From an uncultured Flavobacteriaceae bacterium (GTDB lineage Bacteria; Bacteroidota; Bacteroidia; Flavobacteriales; Flavobacteriaceae), in NCBI GenBank assembly GCA_943788165.1, contig CALSPF010000002.1, positions 448,909 to 512,908 of the forward strand: a stretch of 64,000 nucleotides of DNA, in the 5' to 3' direction. Made by a program: the position numbers and the translations under genes. This document shows positions 9,094 through 18,402 of this stretch, one piece after another. The notes below the pieces were generated by a model that had not been told where the DNA came from, ran no database searches, and worked only from the letters and a program-made list of their open reading frames with translations. Positions within the stretch are counted from its first letter, which is position 1, and each line of letters begins with the position of its first letter.

Positions 9094-10230
9094 TTAATTG
9101 TATTTCAACTTGCGTAGAATCCGCTGACAATCTTTATAGGTCTGGTATAGCATTTCTTCGCGTTGTTTCAAGTGACTTTTAGCCTCCTCCAAATAGGTCA
9201 TTGCCTTTGGAATATCATTTAAGGCGCACAACATATAGAGCGAACAAAGGTTAAACAAGTCGCTTTCTTCTTTAAGGGTTAAAGGACTTCTCTTTTTTAA
9301 CTTTTCCAGCAAACGGTTATTCGCATTAAATAAATGAAGAAGTGTGACTTTGTCTAGTTGCGGAGGGACAAAAAGTAATTTGGTGTCAATGACGTAGCTA
9401 CCGTTTTCATTGAATGAAATTTTCACTTCTTCTAAAGGATAATACTTGTATTCAGTGTTCAAGCCCAAACGAACATATTCGGTCAACGTAAAAGCATCGT
9501 CTGTGTAAGCAATCTCAACTTCATCAAAATTGGAATAAAATAATTTCACCTGTTCGTTGATGAGTTCAATGTCAACCCTTGAATAATAGGTTTTATCGCC
9601 TGTTTTTTTGGGTATTCCAGACCAACATACCACAAAGGTTTCTTTAAATACTTTGTAATTTGTAGATAAATCGTTGTGGTGATTTTGAATAAAATCGATT
9701 ACGCCATCAAGGGTTAGGCTAATGTTGTTTTGCGCATGTTTCTCAATGCTTTCCACCTTCTGTTTATTTGAATTGATCAACGCACTTTCGAATTTTTTTG
9801 GGGTAGAAATACTTCCTTCACGAAAGAAAACAGCACCACAATAATATTTCCAAATATTCTTTCGCAAAGAAGTGATGTGCTTGATGGGACGAATGGTGAC
9901 CAAGCCAACAACTTTTCCTGGTTGGAGATGTGGAAACGGAATGTTTTCATACAAGACCAAAGGAGGGTGGTCCATGTAGGCATTGATAAGGTTTTGGATT
10001 TTACTGTCGTCAAAAAAGTCGACACCAACAATAGCATTTGCTTTGTCTTCTATACCAATAACGATATAGGAATTGTTGTTGGGATTAGAATTAGAAAGCG
10101 CACAAACGTGTTTTAAAAATTTGGCTTTTCCTTCTTTGGTCGACAGATTGAGTTTTAGCTTTTTGTCATAAAAACTATTTTCATCATTATGGGATAAAAG
10201 TGCCTTGACCAAAAGTCGTTTGTTGATCAT
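9094..10230 (-). CDS. AlbA_2/Schlafen-type putative DNA-binding ATPase-like protein
   Basis: A 378-residue protein whose first 150 residues resemble the AlbA_2 (Schlafen AAA-like) domain: FLKHVCALSNSNPNNNSYIVIGIED, IVGVDFFDD, and a FFREGSIS segment. This domain is common in transcription-regulator-like proteins. The C-terminal half is helical and has no motif I can place. The stop overlaps nothing downstream. The start overlaps the stop of the upstream SDR gene by 4 bp (ATGA), so the pair is probably coupled. No nuclease or toxin partner is adjacent. Confidence 0.75.
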   Translation of the reverse strand: MINKRLLVKALLSHNDENSFYDKKLKLNLSTKEGKAKFLKHVCALSNSNPNNNSYIVIGIEDKANAIVGVDFFDDSKIQNLINAYMDHPPLVLYENIPFPHLQPGKVVGLVTIRPIKHITSLRKNIWKYYCGAVFFREGSISTPKKFESALINSNKQKVESIEKHAQNNISLTLDGVIDFIQNHHNDLSTNYKVFKETFVVCWSGIPKKTGDKTYYSRVDIELINEQVKLFYSNFDEVEIAYTDDAFTLTEYVRLGLNTEYKYYPLEEVKISFNENGSYVIDTKLLFVPPQLDKVTLLHLFNANNRLLEKLKKRSPLTLKEESDLFNLCSLYMLCALNDIPKAMTYLEEAKSHLKQREEMLYQTYKDCQRILRKLKYN

Positions 10231-10979
10231 TTTTGGCGGTTAAGGACAGTTGCGTTGGCTTGATCTGTAGGTAGCAGTGTAATGTCGGCAATGGTTACAT
10301 GCGGAGGAACTGCAACCATGTATCCAATTGCATTGGCAATATCTTCTGCTTGTAAAGCAGTGATCGTGGCATAAACATTTTTCAACCGCGTTTCATCGCC
10401 TTTAAAGCGTACCATCGAGAATTCTGTTTCAACCAATCCTGGGTGAATAGCACCAACGCGAATTCCATAGGGGTTTAAATCAATGCGCAATCCTTGTGTA
10501 AAGGCATCTACAGCGAACTTGCTCGCACAGTACACATTTCCATTGGGATAGACCTCAAGTCCTGCAATCGAACCTAGGTTAATGATTTGTCCGGCTTTGC
10601 GTTCAATCATTTGGGGAAGAATGGCCTTGGTAACATACATTACTCCTTTTACATTTCCGTCAATCATGGCGTCCCAATCATCGAGATCGGCTGTTTGAAC
10701 GGGGTCTAAACCATGCGCATTTCCGGCGTTGTTGATTAGGACATCTATTTGTTTCCAGTTCGCGGGTAACGATTCAATTGCTCTAAAAACAGCCGTGCGG
10801 TCACGAACATCAAAATTCAGGAGATGAACTTCTGTGTTGAGTGAATCTTTTAGTTGATCCAAACGTTCTTGTCGTCGTCCGCATAAAATGAGTCGAGCGC
10901 CATCTTTGGCAAATAATTCTGCTGTTGCTTTTCCAATCCCGCTACTAGCTCCTGTGATAAGTATAGTCGTGTTTTTCAT
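10227..10979 (-). CDS. Short-chain dehydrogenase/reductase (YdfG-like)
   Basis: A 250-residue classical SDR. It has the cofactor motif TGASSGIGKA at residues 7-16, LCGRR after the second strand (favours NADP), NNAGNA, and the catalytic Ser...Tyr-x-x-x-Lys (NLGSIAG, then YCASK). It resembles YdfG-type enzymes acting on serine/3-hydroxy acids, but the substrate cannot be fixed from sequence. It sits 9 bp downstream of the aldo/keto reductase and overlaps the next gene by 4 bp. Confidence 0.9.
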   Translation of the reverse strand: MKNTTILITGASSGIGKATAELFAKDGARLILCGRRQERLDQLKDSLNTEVHLLNFDVRDRTAVFRAIESLPANWKQIDVLINNAGNAHGLDPVQTADLDDWDAMIDGNVKGVMYVTKAILPQMIERKAGQIINLGSIAGLEVYPNGNVYCASKFAVDAFTQGLRIDLNPYGIRVGAIHPGLVETEFSMVRFKGDETRLKNVYATITALQAEDIANAIGYMVAVPPHVTIADITLLPTDQANATVLNRQK

Positions 10980-10988
10980 ATAAATTGT

Positions 10989-11846
10989 TTAGGGAACTCT
11001 TTCTCCCTTTTGTGCTTCTAGTAATAAAAACCAATCTTGAATATCGAGTTTAACATTGGATGTTTCTTTGGCTGTCTTTAGACGATCAATACGTGTGGTG
11101 CCCACTACTGGGTGAATTCTTGCAGGGTGTTGAAGTAGCCACGCCAATAGTAATTGATCTTCGGTTAAGGTATATTTTTGGGCGAGGCTAGAGAGAAGTT
11201 CTTTCACTCGTTTTCCTGTGCTATTTTCCTCTTTAAAAAAGCTTCCCAATGGACTCCAGGCCATGGTGCCAATCGCATGGATTTGATGGTAATCGAGTGT
11301 GCCATCAAACATTGAACTGCTTTGCGAAAGGGAACATTCGATTTGATTCCAGTGAAGACTTACTTCTTTTTGCAAGAGTTGCAATAGACTTGGGCTAAAG
11401 TTTGATGCACCAAACGACCTCACCTTTCCTTCTTTTGAGAGTGTTTCAAATGCTGCAGCAATTTCGTTCACATCCATTAAAGGACTTGGACGATGCAATA
11501 ATAGAACGTCTAAATAGTCAGTTTGAAGGTTTTTAAGGGAATTTTCTACTGACGCAATGATGTGTTTTTTGCTGTAGTCATAATGTTTCACGGCCAGTGG
11601 TCGGGCTTCACTGGGGTATTGAATCCCGCATTTACTAATATGGGTTAATTGCTCACGAGGAATATTGCTCGCAACAAAACCTTTCCCAAAGGCTTGCTCG
11701 GTGGTGTAGCCTCCGTAAATGTCGGCATGATCAAAGCAGGTTAATCCAATTTCTATGCAATCTTCAATCAATTGAGCGATTTCAGCCGTAGAGAAATTCC
11801 TCCCCCAGATCCCCCAAGTCATCGTTCCAACAATTATTCTGTCCAT
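10989..11846 (-). CDS. Aldo/keto reductase (YdhF-like)
   Basis: A 285-residue aldo/keto reductase, NADPH-dependent and cytoplasmic. The TIM-barrel hallmarks are FDHADIYGGY with the catalytic Asp and Tyr, SKCGIQ with the catalytic Lys, VLLLHRPSPL with the His, and GASNFS. It begins a three-gene set with the SDR and the AlbA_2 protein. Divergent from moxR across a 147-bp gap that contains two perfect palindromes. Confidence 0.9.
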   Translation of the reverse strand: MDRIIVGTMTWGIWGRNFSTAEIAQLIEDCIEIGLTCFDHADIYGGYTTEQAFGKGFVASNIPREQLTHISKCGIQYPSEARPLAVKHYDYSKKHIIASVENSLKNLQTDYLDVLLLHRPSPLMDVNEIAAAFETLSKEGKVRSFGASNFSPSLLQLLQKEVSLHWNQIECSLSQSSSMFDGTLDYHQIHAIGTMAWSPLGSFFKEENSTGKRVKELLSSLAQKYTLTEDQLLLAWLLQHPARIHPVVGTTRIDRLKTAKETSNVKLDIQDWFLLLEAQKGERVP

Positions 11847-11871
11847 TTCATGCAGTTAAGTTAAAAAAGTC

Positions 11872-11885
11872 CACTAAATTTAGTG
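11872..11885. promoter_or_regulatory. 14-bp perfect palindrome (CACTAAATTTAGTG)
   Basis: Perfect inverted repeat 25 bp upstream of the aldo/keto reductase start, in the divergent gap with moxR. The size and location fit an operator for a dimeric regulator; no regulator gene is adjacent, so this is inference. Confidence 0.45.
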
Positions 11886-11960
11886 TGGAAGTAAAGATGC
11901 ACATCCCTTGTAAAATAACAACTTTTAACCAATTATTAACAAGCTATGGCAAAAAAAATC

Positions 11961-11972
11961 GACAAATTTGTC
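11961..11972. promoter_or_regulatory. 12-bp perfect palindrome (GACAAATTTGTC)
   Basis: Second perfect palindrome in the same divergent gap, 21 bp upstream of the moxR start. It shares the AAATTT core with the one at 11872, but the flanks differ. Confidence 0.4.
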
Positions 11973-11993
11973 TTCTGATAAAAAACTATAAGT

Positions 11994-12995
11994 ATGAGCA
12001 CCCAGACAGGTATAGATATCAAAGAAATTAATGAAAAAATTGAAAAGGAAAGCGCTTTTGTAGATTTGCTTACCCTTGAGATGAACAAGGTCATTGTGGG
12101 ACAGAAACACATGATTGAACGTTTGTTAATTGGCCTCATTGGCCGCGGACACATTCTTTTAGAAGGAGTTCCTGGGCTAGCAAAGACTTTGGCGATTAAT
12201 ACCCTTAGTCAGGCTGTAAAAGGAAGTTTTAGCCGGATTCAATTTACACCAGATCTTCTTCCGGCCGATGTTGTTGGAACCATGATTTACAATATCAAGG
12301 AAAATGATTTTTCTATTAAGAAGGGACCTATTTTCGCCAACTTTGTTCTGGCAGATGAGATTAACCGCGCACCTGCGAAAGTGCAATCGGCATTGCTCGA
12401 AGCCATGCAAGAAAAGCAAGTAACCATTGGTGACACCACCTTTAAATTACAGCACCCTTTTTTGGTCATGGCAACGCAGAACCCCGTTGAGCAAGAAGGA
12501 ACCTATCCTTTGCCCGAAGCGCAAGTAGACCGTTTTATGCTAAAAACTGTAATTGATTATCCAAAATTGGCCGATGAGCAACTCATTGTTCGACAGAACT
12601 TGCAGGCATCCTACGAAAAGGTAAACCCTGTCGTGTCGACCAAGCAAATTCTTAGTGCTCAAGATGCTGTTCGCGAGGTTTATATGGATGAAAAAATTGA
12701 ACGCTATATTTTAGATTTAATCTTTGCAACCCGTTACCCTGAGAATTATCAATTGGATAAAATAAAACCGTTAATTAGTTTTGGCGCTTCTCCAAGGGGG
12801 AGTATTAATCTTGCTACTGCGGCAAAATGTTATGCCTTCCTCAAGCATCGTGGATATGTCATCCCAGAAGATGTACGTGCTGTAATTTACGATGTATTGC
12901 GCCATAGAATTGGCTTGACCTATGAGGCTGAAGCAGAAAACATCACGTCAGAAGATTTGATTTCACAGATCATTAACCATGTAGAGGTACCTTAA
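11994..12995 (+). CDS. moxR: MoxR-family AAA+ ATPase of the Bat operon
   Basis: A 333-residue MoxR ATPase: Walker A in EGVPGLAKT, Walker [10 protein letters not shown], sensor 1 [18 protein letters not shown], and a C-terminal lid with the RGSIN-like segment. MoxR proteins act as chaperones that activate VWA-domain partners. Four partner-type genes follow in the same direction, so this is the first gene of the Bat operon. Confidence 0.93.
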   Translation: MSTQTGIDIKEINEKIEKESAFVDLLTLEMNKVIVGQKHMIERLLIGLIGRGHILLEGVPGLAKTLAINTLSQAVKGSFSRIQFTPDLLPADVVGTMIYNIKENDFSIKKGPIFANFVLADEINRAPAKVQSALLEAMQEKQVTIGDTTFKLQHPFLVMATQNPVEQEGTYPLPEAQVDRFMLKTVIDYPKLADEQLIVRQNLQASYEKVNPVVSTKQILSAQDAVREVYMDEKIERYILDLIFATRYPENYQLDKIKPLISFGASPRGSINLATAAKCYAFLKHRGYVIPEDVRAVIYDVLRHRIGLTYEAEAENITSEDLISQIINHVEVP

Positions 12996-13025
12996 TCATC
13001 CAAACACCCAGGCGTAAATTCCACT

Positions 13026-13892
13026 ATGGATACCAAAGAGTTACTTAAAAAAGTTCGAAAGATTGAAATTAAAACCCGACGACTGAGCGATCATGTCTTT
13101 GGGGGGGAATACCATAGTACGTTTAAGGGACGTGGAATGACGTTTAGTGAAGTGCGTCAATACCAATTTGGAGATGATGTACGTGCTATCGATTGGAATG
13201 TTACAGCACGCTACAACGAACCTTTTGTTAAGGTCTTTGAAGAGGAACGAGAACTCACATTGATGTTGATGATTGATGTGAGTGGATCAGAATTTTTTGG
13301 TACCACACAACAATTTAAGCGTGATATTTTGACAGAAATTGCCGCCACGCTATCTTTTTCTGCTCTTCAAAATAACGATAAAGTAGGCTTGCTGCTTTTT
13401 TCAGATCAAGTAGAACTATTTATTCCTCCAAAAAAGGGGCGTTCCCATATTTTGCGCATCATTCGTGAATTATTGGAATTTGAGCCCAAAAGTAAAGCTA
13501 CAGATATTTCCAGTGCGCTCGCTTTTTTATCGGGCGTCTTAAAAAAGAAAGCCATCTTATTTATTCTCTCAGATTTTATGGATGAAGGCTACGAAAAGAA
13601 CTTACGTATTGCAGCAAGAAAGCACGATTTGACAGGCATTCGCGTGTATGATAAATTGGAAGAAGAAATGCCAAATCTTGGAATAGTTCCCATGGTTGAT
13701 AGCGAAACACAGGCCATTCAATGGGTCAACACGAGCTCAAAGAAAGTTCGTCAACAATATGCTTCTTATAACATAAAACGTAAAGAAAACTTTAAAAACA
13801 CCTTTAAAATGAATGGCGCTGGAGCCATAGATTGTCGGTTAGATGAGAGTTATGTGAAAAAATTATTGGGTTATTTTAAAGCAAGAATATAG
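13026..13892 (+). CDS. DUF58 domain protein (VWA-like) of the Bat operon
   Basis: A 288-residue DUF58 protein with the signature GRGMTFSEVRQYQFGDDVRAIDWN and a VWA-like core that begins LMIDVSGS, a DxSxS-type metal site. It has no signal or membrane helix, so it is probably cytoplasmic and a partner of MoxR. It lies 30 bp after moxR and 3 bp before the next gene. Confidence 0.9.
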   Translation: MDTKELLKKVRKIEIKTRRLSDHVFGGEYHSTFKGRGMTFSEVRQYQFGDDVRAIDWNVTARYNEPFVKVFEEERELTLMLMIDVSGSEFFGTTQQFKRDILTEIAATLSFSALQNNDKVGLLLFSDQVELFIPPKKGRSHILRIIRELLEFEPKSKATDISSALAFLSGVLKKKAILFILSDFMDEGYEKNLRIAARKHDLTGIRVYDKLEEEMPNLGIVPMVDSETQAIQWVNTSSKKVRQQYASYNIKRKENFKNTFKMNGAGAIDCRLDESYVKKLLGYFKARI

Positions 13893-13895
13893 CGC

Positions 13896-15512
13896 ATGAA
13901 AAGCAATTGGTTGATATATATTACGTTTGTTTTCTTCTGTTTTTCGACAGGTGTTTTCGGGCAGCTAAATGCTGAGGTTGCTACTGCTGTGGACTCTACT
14001 CAAGTACGAATAGGAGAACAAATCAATCTCACCCTTCAAGTAAAAACCGATTCGCTATCCATGGTCGAATTTTCTCCTGAACCGCTTTTCCTTCCGTTCG
14101 AAATCTTAGGAGAATCACCCATTGATACCCTTCGTGCACAACAACATTATCTCTACACTAAGCGTTATGCGTTGATCCAGTTTGACTCTGGTAATTATTG
14201 GATTCCGCCCCAAAAAATTGTTGTAGATGGTTTTTCAAGCTTTTCTGATTCTGTGGCCATTCGCGTTGCTTCGGTCAAGGTAGATACTTTGCAACAGCCC
14301 TTGTATGACATTAAGCCAATCCAATTGGTTGAACGGAATTATACGCAAATAATACAACAGTATATGCTAGGCGTTTTCTTTATCCTCCTACTTTTCGCAT
14401 TGTATTATTTGAATAAACAATACAAAAAGAAGAAAGAAGCCTTGCTTGAAGTAGTCCCTCCTTTTGACCGCGCGTTGAATGAGTTAAAAGCGTTGGAGAA
14501 AGAAACCCCAACGGCACAAGAAGAGTACAAGATGTATTATTCTAAATTGACCGATGTGGTTCGCCGTTACCTAGAAGAAGAGGCCTCTATTGATGCCTTG
14601 GAAAGTACTTCTGATGAATTGTTAGAAAAACTTGAATTGCGAAAAGATGCTGGTACGCTCGATCTTAACCTTGAAACGCTTAACAACTTAAAACGTGTCT
14701 TACAAAATGCAGACTTAGTTAAGTTTGCTCGCTCAGCGCCAGAATTGGGTATTGCAACCAGCGATCGTGCCATGGTGGAACAAGTCGTTATTGAAACAAA
14801 CGAAGTCTTGCCTGAACCTACCCTTGAAGAATTGGAAGCCACGGCAGCTTTCCAGCGTGAAATAGAACGAAAACGACGAATTCAGAAAGTACAATTGATA
14901 GGAATTTCTTCCTTAGCGGTAATCGTGATTGTTACCATTGCTGCCATTACTTACTATGGCTTTACGCCATTAAAAGACACTATCTTCCGTTATCCAACCA
15001 AAGTATTGTTAGACAATTCTTGGATAAAGAGTCACTATGGCTCACCGCCAATTTCGATTCAAACTCCCACAGTTCTATTGCGCGATATTAGCTCAACCCC
15101 GCAAAAAGTAGTTTATGCTGCGGGAGATCCCTTCAATGATTTTTATACCCAGCTAAGTTTTGAAAAACGAGCAACTCAAGACAAGAAAGAGTTGAGCGAA
15201 GAAGAACAAGAGACTATAGCGCGTGAACTCTTGGAAGCAGCAGTCACCGCCTATGAAGAAAAAGGGGCTGTCAATTTATTGGTGCAAAATGACAATTTCA
15301 CCACAGCCGCTGGAACAACTGCTTTACGTTTATATGGCACCTTGGATTTACCCAACGGAGAAGAAAGTACCCGTTGCTGTTTTGTGAGTATCATTTTTCC
15401 TTTCGAGAATGGAACAACAGAAATACATTTACTTTTCGCCAAAGACGATCGCTATGGTGAAACAATACAAGAAAGAATACTCGAATCAATAGAAATAATA
15501 AAAGAATTATAA
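13896..15512 (+). CDS. Membrane protein of the Bat operon (BatD-like N-part, DUF4381-like middle)
   Basis: A 538-residue protein present at this position in flavobacterial Bat operons. It has a signal peptide ending near VFGQ and an extracytoplasmic beta-rich segment resembling BatD domains. A membrane helix at about residues 152-170 follows, then a cytoplasmic helical segment with the YYSKLTDVVRRYLEEE motif typical of DUF4381-like proteins. A second membrane helix lies at about 333-352, with a further extracytoplasmic C-terminal domain. Exact role is unknown; it may link the cytoplasmic MoxR/DUF58 pair to the periplasmic Bat parts. The stop abuts the GTG start of batA directly. Confidence 0.8.
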   Translation: MKSNWLIYITFVFFCFSTGVFGQLNAEVATAVDSTQVRIGEQINLTLQVKTDSLSMVEFSPEPLFLPFEILGESPIDTLRAQQHYLYTKRYALIQFDSGNYWIPPQKIVVDGFSSFSDSVAIRVASVKVDTLQQPLYDIKPIQLVERNYTQIIQQYMLGVFFILLLFALYYLNKQYKKKKEALLEVVPPFDRALNELKALEKETPTAQEEYKMYYSKLTDVVRRYLEEEASIDALESTSDELLEKLELRKDAGTLDLNLETLNNLKRVLQNADLVKFARSAPELGIATSDRAMVEQVVIETNEVLPEPTLEELEATAAFQREIERKRRIQKVQLIGISSLAVIVIVTIAAITYYGFTPLKDTIFRYPTKVLLDNSWIKSHYGSPPISIQTPTVLLRDISSTPQKVVYAAGDPFNDFYTQLSFEKRATQDKKELSEEEQETIARELLEAAVTAYEEKGAVNLLVQNDNFTTAAGTTALRLYGTLDLPNGEESTRCCFVSIIFPFENGTTEIHLLFAKDDRYGETIQERILESIEIIKEL

Positions 15513-16517
15513 GTGTTTAGTGATATTCAATTTGCCAATCCTGAATACCTGTGGGGCTTTCTCCTTCTCCTGCCGCTAGGGGTGTGGTACGGATTTAAAC
15601 GAAAACAGCAGCAGGCACGATTAACACTGTCTTCACTAGAGGGTTTTAAAGGAACACCTTCCTTATTGGTGAAACTGTTTCCATTGCTTTTTGTTTTTAG
15701 AATACTGGCCATGTCCTTTATCCTTTTGGCCATTGCTCGACCACAAACGGTCGATGTTTCTACGCGAACTAAAACCAACAAGGGTATTGATATTGTGATG
15801 GCAATAGATGTTTCTTCTAGCATGCTGGCGCAAGATCTCAAGCCGAATCGTTTGGCTGCCCTAAAAAATGTTGCGAGTGATTTCATCAATCAACGACGAA
15901 GTGATCGAATAGGTTTAGTTATTTATGCTGGAGAAAGTTATACCAAAACCCCCATAACCAGCGATAAGCGAATTGTTCAAAATGCGATGAATGAAATTCG
16001 TTATGATGGGGTAATCAACGATGGAACCGCCATTGGAATGGGGCTTGCCACTGCGGTTAACCGATTAAAAGATAGCCGCGCTAAAAGCAAAGTTATCATT
16101 CTGTTGACCGATGGAGTTAACAACGCAGGTTTTATTGACCCCAAAATTGCAGCAGAGTTAGCAGTTGAATTTCAGATTAAAACCTATACCATTGGCTTGG
16201 GTAGTAATGGAAATGCACGTGCACCAATTGGAATTTTACCCAATGGAAAATTTCAGTACGGAATCACTAAAGTTGAAATTGACGAAGAACTGTTGCAGTC
16301 GATTGCCGATGCTACGGGAGGGCTTTATTTTCGTGCAACCGATAATTCTAGTTTGGAAGAAATTTACGCTGAAATCAATAAATTAGAAAAAACAGAAATA
16401 GAAGAATTTAAGTATTACAATTACCAAGAAAAATATCGCCTTTTGGTTTTGATCGCCATGGCCTTTCTTTTCTTGGAATGGATTTTGAAGAACACCCTTT
16501 ACAGAAGTTTTATATAG
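15513..16517 (+). CDS. batA: Aerotolerance protein BatA (VWA domain)
   Basis: A 334-residue BatA. Two N-terminal membrane helices (LWGFLLLLPLGVWYG and about 55-75), a periplasmic VWA domain with a complete MIDAS (AIDVSSSM, then the Thr of the PITSD region, and LTDGVNNAG), and a C-terminal membrane helix. The start is GTG at 15513, immediately after the preceding TAA; no ATG is available nearby, and the N-terminal helix needs this start. batB follows with no gap. Confidence 0.93.
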   Translation: MFSDIQFANPEYLWGFLLLLPLGVWYGFKRKQQQARLTLSSLEGFKGTPSLLVKLFPLLFVFRILAMSFILLAIARPQTVDVSTRTKTNKGIDIVMAIDVSSSMLAQDLKPNRLAALKNVASDFINQRRSDRIGLVIYAGESYTKTPITSDKRIVQNAMNEIRYDGVINDGTAIGMGLATAVNRLKDSRAKSKVIILLTDGVNNAGFIDPKIAAELAVEFQIKTYTIGLGSNGNARAPIGILPNGKFQYGITKVEIDEELLQSIADATGGLYFRATDNSSLEEIYAEINKLEKTEIEEFKYYNYQEKYRLLVLIAMAFLFLEWILKNTLYRSFI

Positions 16518-17570
16518 ATGTATCAACTCGACGAGACTGCTTATTTTTATGCCTTTGCCCTGTTACCCATTCTTTGGTTGGGCTATTTGTGGGTGAGCAA
16601 TTGGAAGAAAAAAACCCAGGCGAGCTTTTCTTCTTCGCCACTATTGGATGTTTTAAGTCCCAATCGATCTCGCTTTAAGCCTTTCCTGAAACTGGTAATA
16701 GTGACTTTAGGATTTAGTTGTTTTATAATTGCTTTGGTCAACCCAAAAATTGGAACACAATTGGAAACAGTTAAGCGAGAAGGTGTTGATATTGTCTTTG
16801 CAATAGATGTGTCTAAAAGCATGCTAGCCGAAGACATTGCTCCAAACCGCTTGGAGAAAGCAAAACGTTTGGTGTCTGCTTTGTTAAACGATCTTGCCAG
16901 TGACCGAGTTGGTATTATTGCCTATGCTGCTCAAGCAGTTCCTCAGTTACCTATAACGACCGATTATGGCGCGGCTAAAATGTTCCTTCAAGCCCTTAAC
17001 ACAGACATGCTATCTTCTCAGGGAACGGCCATCGATGCAGCTATTGATCTTGCCGCTACCTTTTTCGATGATGAAGAACAAACCAATCGTGTGGTCTTTA
17101 TTTTATCCGATGGTGAAGATCATTCAGAAGAAGGAACCATTGATGCTGCCCAAAGCGCCAACGCACTAGGGATTAAAATCTTCACACTTGGTGTGGGGAC
17201 AGAGAAAGGGGCGCCCATTCCTATAAAACGAAATGGTGTAGTAGAGCGATATAAGAAAGACGAAAACGAAGAAGTAGTCATAACCAAGCGCAATCCCTCC
17301 GTTTTGGAATCCATAGCTTCCACCACCGATGCTGCCTATTTGGATGGAAACGACACCCAAGCTGTCTTGACTTTTGTACGCGAAGAGCTTAAGCAAATGG
17401 AAAAGAAAGAATTTGAGGCCAAAAAATTTGTGAGCTATAAAGATCGCTTTCAGCCTTTTTTGATTGCAGGTTTCCTCTTATTTTTGATTGATATACTTCT
17501 CTTGGAAACGCGAACAAAATGGGTAGAGCGCTTAAATTTGTTTAATGAAAAAGAAACCCCATCCCAATGA
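16518..17570 (+). CDS. batB: Aerotolerance protein BatB (VWA domain)
   Basis: A 350-residue paralogue of BatA with the same layout: two N-terminal membrane helices, a periplasmic VWA domain with MIDAS (AIDVSKSM, LSDGEDHSEEG), and a C-terminal helix (FLIAGFLLFLIDILLL). The insertion with KKDENEEV, absent from BatA, is typical of BatB. The ATG follows the batA stop directly, and its last bases overlap batC by 4 bp (ATGA), so translation is coupled. Confidence 0.93.
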   Translation: MYQLDETAYFYAFALLPILWLGYLWVSNWKKKTQASFSSSPLLDVLSPNRSRFKPFLKLVIVTLGFSCFIIALVNPKIGTQLETVKREGVDIVFAIDVSKSMLAEDIAPNRLEKAKRLVSALLNDLASDRVGIIAYAAQAVPQLPITTDYGAAKMFLQALNTDMLSSQGTAIDAAIDLAATFFDDEEQTNRVVFILSDGEDHSEEGTIDAAQSANALGIKIFTLGVGTEKGAPIPIKRNGVVERYKKDENEEVVITKRNPSVLESIASTTDAAYLDGNDTQAVLTFVREELKQMEKKEFEAKKFVSYKDRFQPFLIAGFLLFLIDILLLETRTKWVERLNLFNEKETPSQ

Positions 17571-18397
17571 AAAAGACACTCACTTTAGTTTTTTTTTATG
17601 TTGCCACTCTAAGTGGTATTGCGCAGGAGGAAAAAGAAACAAACTTAATAGCTGATGGAAATGAGCTGCATCAAGAAGAAGCCTATGCCCAAGCAGAAGG
17701 CGAATATAGAAAAGCTTTGTCCATCAATAGTATAAACCCCAAAGCGCAACACAATTTGGGAAATGCCCTGTATCGTTCCAAAGACTTTGATCAAGCCAAT
17801 CAGCGGTTTTTTGAAACCCAAAAAAACAGTTTAAATAAAGCCGATAAGCACCTGGCTTTTCACAATATGGGCAATGGTTTTATGCAGCAAAAAGCTTATA
17901 AAAAAGCTGTAGAGGCCTATAAAAATGCCCTGCGTAACAATCCTACAGACGAGGAGACACGCTATAATTTTGCTTTAGCAAAAGAGTTACTCGAAAAGCA
18001 AAAAGAGGAAGAAGAGCAGCAAGACCAAGACCAAGACCAAGATCAAGACCAGCAAGACGATCAAGAAAAGAAGGAAGACGATTCGGAAGGAGATAAAAAA
18101 GAAAAGCCCTCTGACGAAGGAGAGGATGGTGATGAGAAAGAAGACAAAAAGGACCAAGAAGAGAAAGACGACAAAGGGAAGGACGATAAAGAAAAAGACG
18201 ATCCTAAAAAGCCAAAAGAGAACAAAAAAGAAGGAGATCAAAAGCAACCCCCACCGCCAAGAAAACCGGGCCAAATATCTCCTGAACAAGTAAAAAGTCT
18301 TCTTGAAGCAATGAACCAACAAGAGAAAAATGTTCAAGACAAGGTAAATGCTGAAAAAGTGCAAGGCGTGCCTGTTAAAACAAAAAAGGACTGGTAA
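17567..18397 (+). CDS. batC: BatC: TPR protein with a highly charged acidic linker
   Basis: A 276-residue protein with a signal peptide (ending near GIAQ) and two to three TPR units at about residues 30-140 (AEGEYRKALSINSINPKAQ; AVEAYKNALRNNPTDEET). A low-complexity stretch of about 85 residues, almost all D/E/K/Q/G, follows from about residue 145 (QDQDQDQDQQDD and on). A short C-terminal helix, ISPEQVKSLLEAM, ends the protein. The nucleotide composition shows the linker is a gaa/gac/aag expansion. TPRs suggest it scaffolds BatA/BatB; the linker is likely disordered. Confidence 0.9.
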   Translation: MKKTLTLVFFYVATLSGIAQEEKETNLIADGNELHQEEAYAQAEGEYRKALSINSINPKAQHNLGNALYRSKDFDQANQRFFETQKNSLNKADKHLAFHNMGNGFMQQKAYKKAVEAYKNALRNNPTDEETRYNFALAKELLEKQKEEEEQQDQDQDQDQDQQDDQEKKEDDSEGDKKEKPSDEGEDGDEKEDKKDQEEKDDKGKDDKEKDDPKKPKENKKEGDQKQPPPPRKPGQISPEQVKSLLEAMNQQEKNVQDKVNAEKVQGVPVKTKKDW

Positions 18398-18402
18398 GAA
18401 AA

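Noticed and set aside
9094-10230. AlbA_2/Schlafen-type protein as part of a defence island
   Set aside because: Neighbours are an SDR and an aldo/keto reductase; no nuclease, methylase, toxin or mobile-element genes nearby, so nothing supports a defence system.
17987-18364. A 125-codon open frame on the minus strand, rich in Phe/Leu/Val, looking like a multi-helix membrane protein
   Set aside because: It is the exact antisense of the charged BatC linker; gaa/gac/aag runs read backwards give ttc/gtc/ctt, so the hydrophobicity is an artefact.
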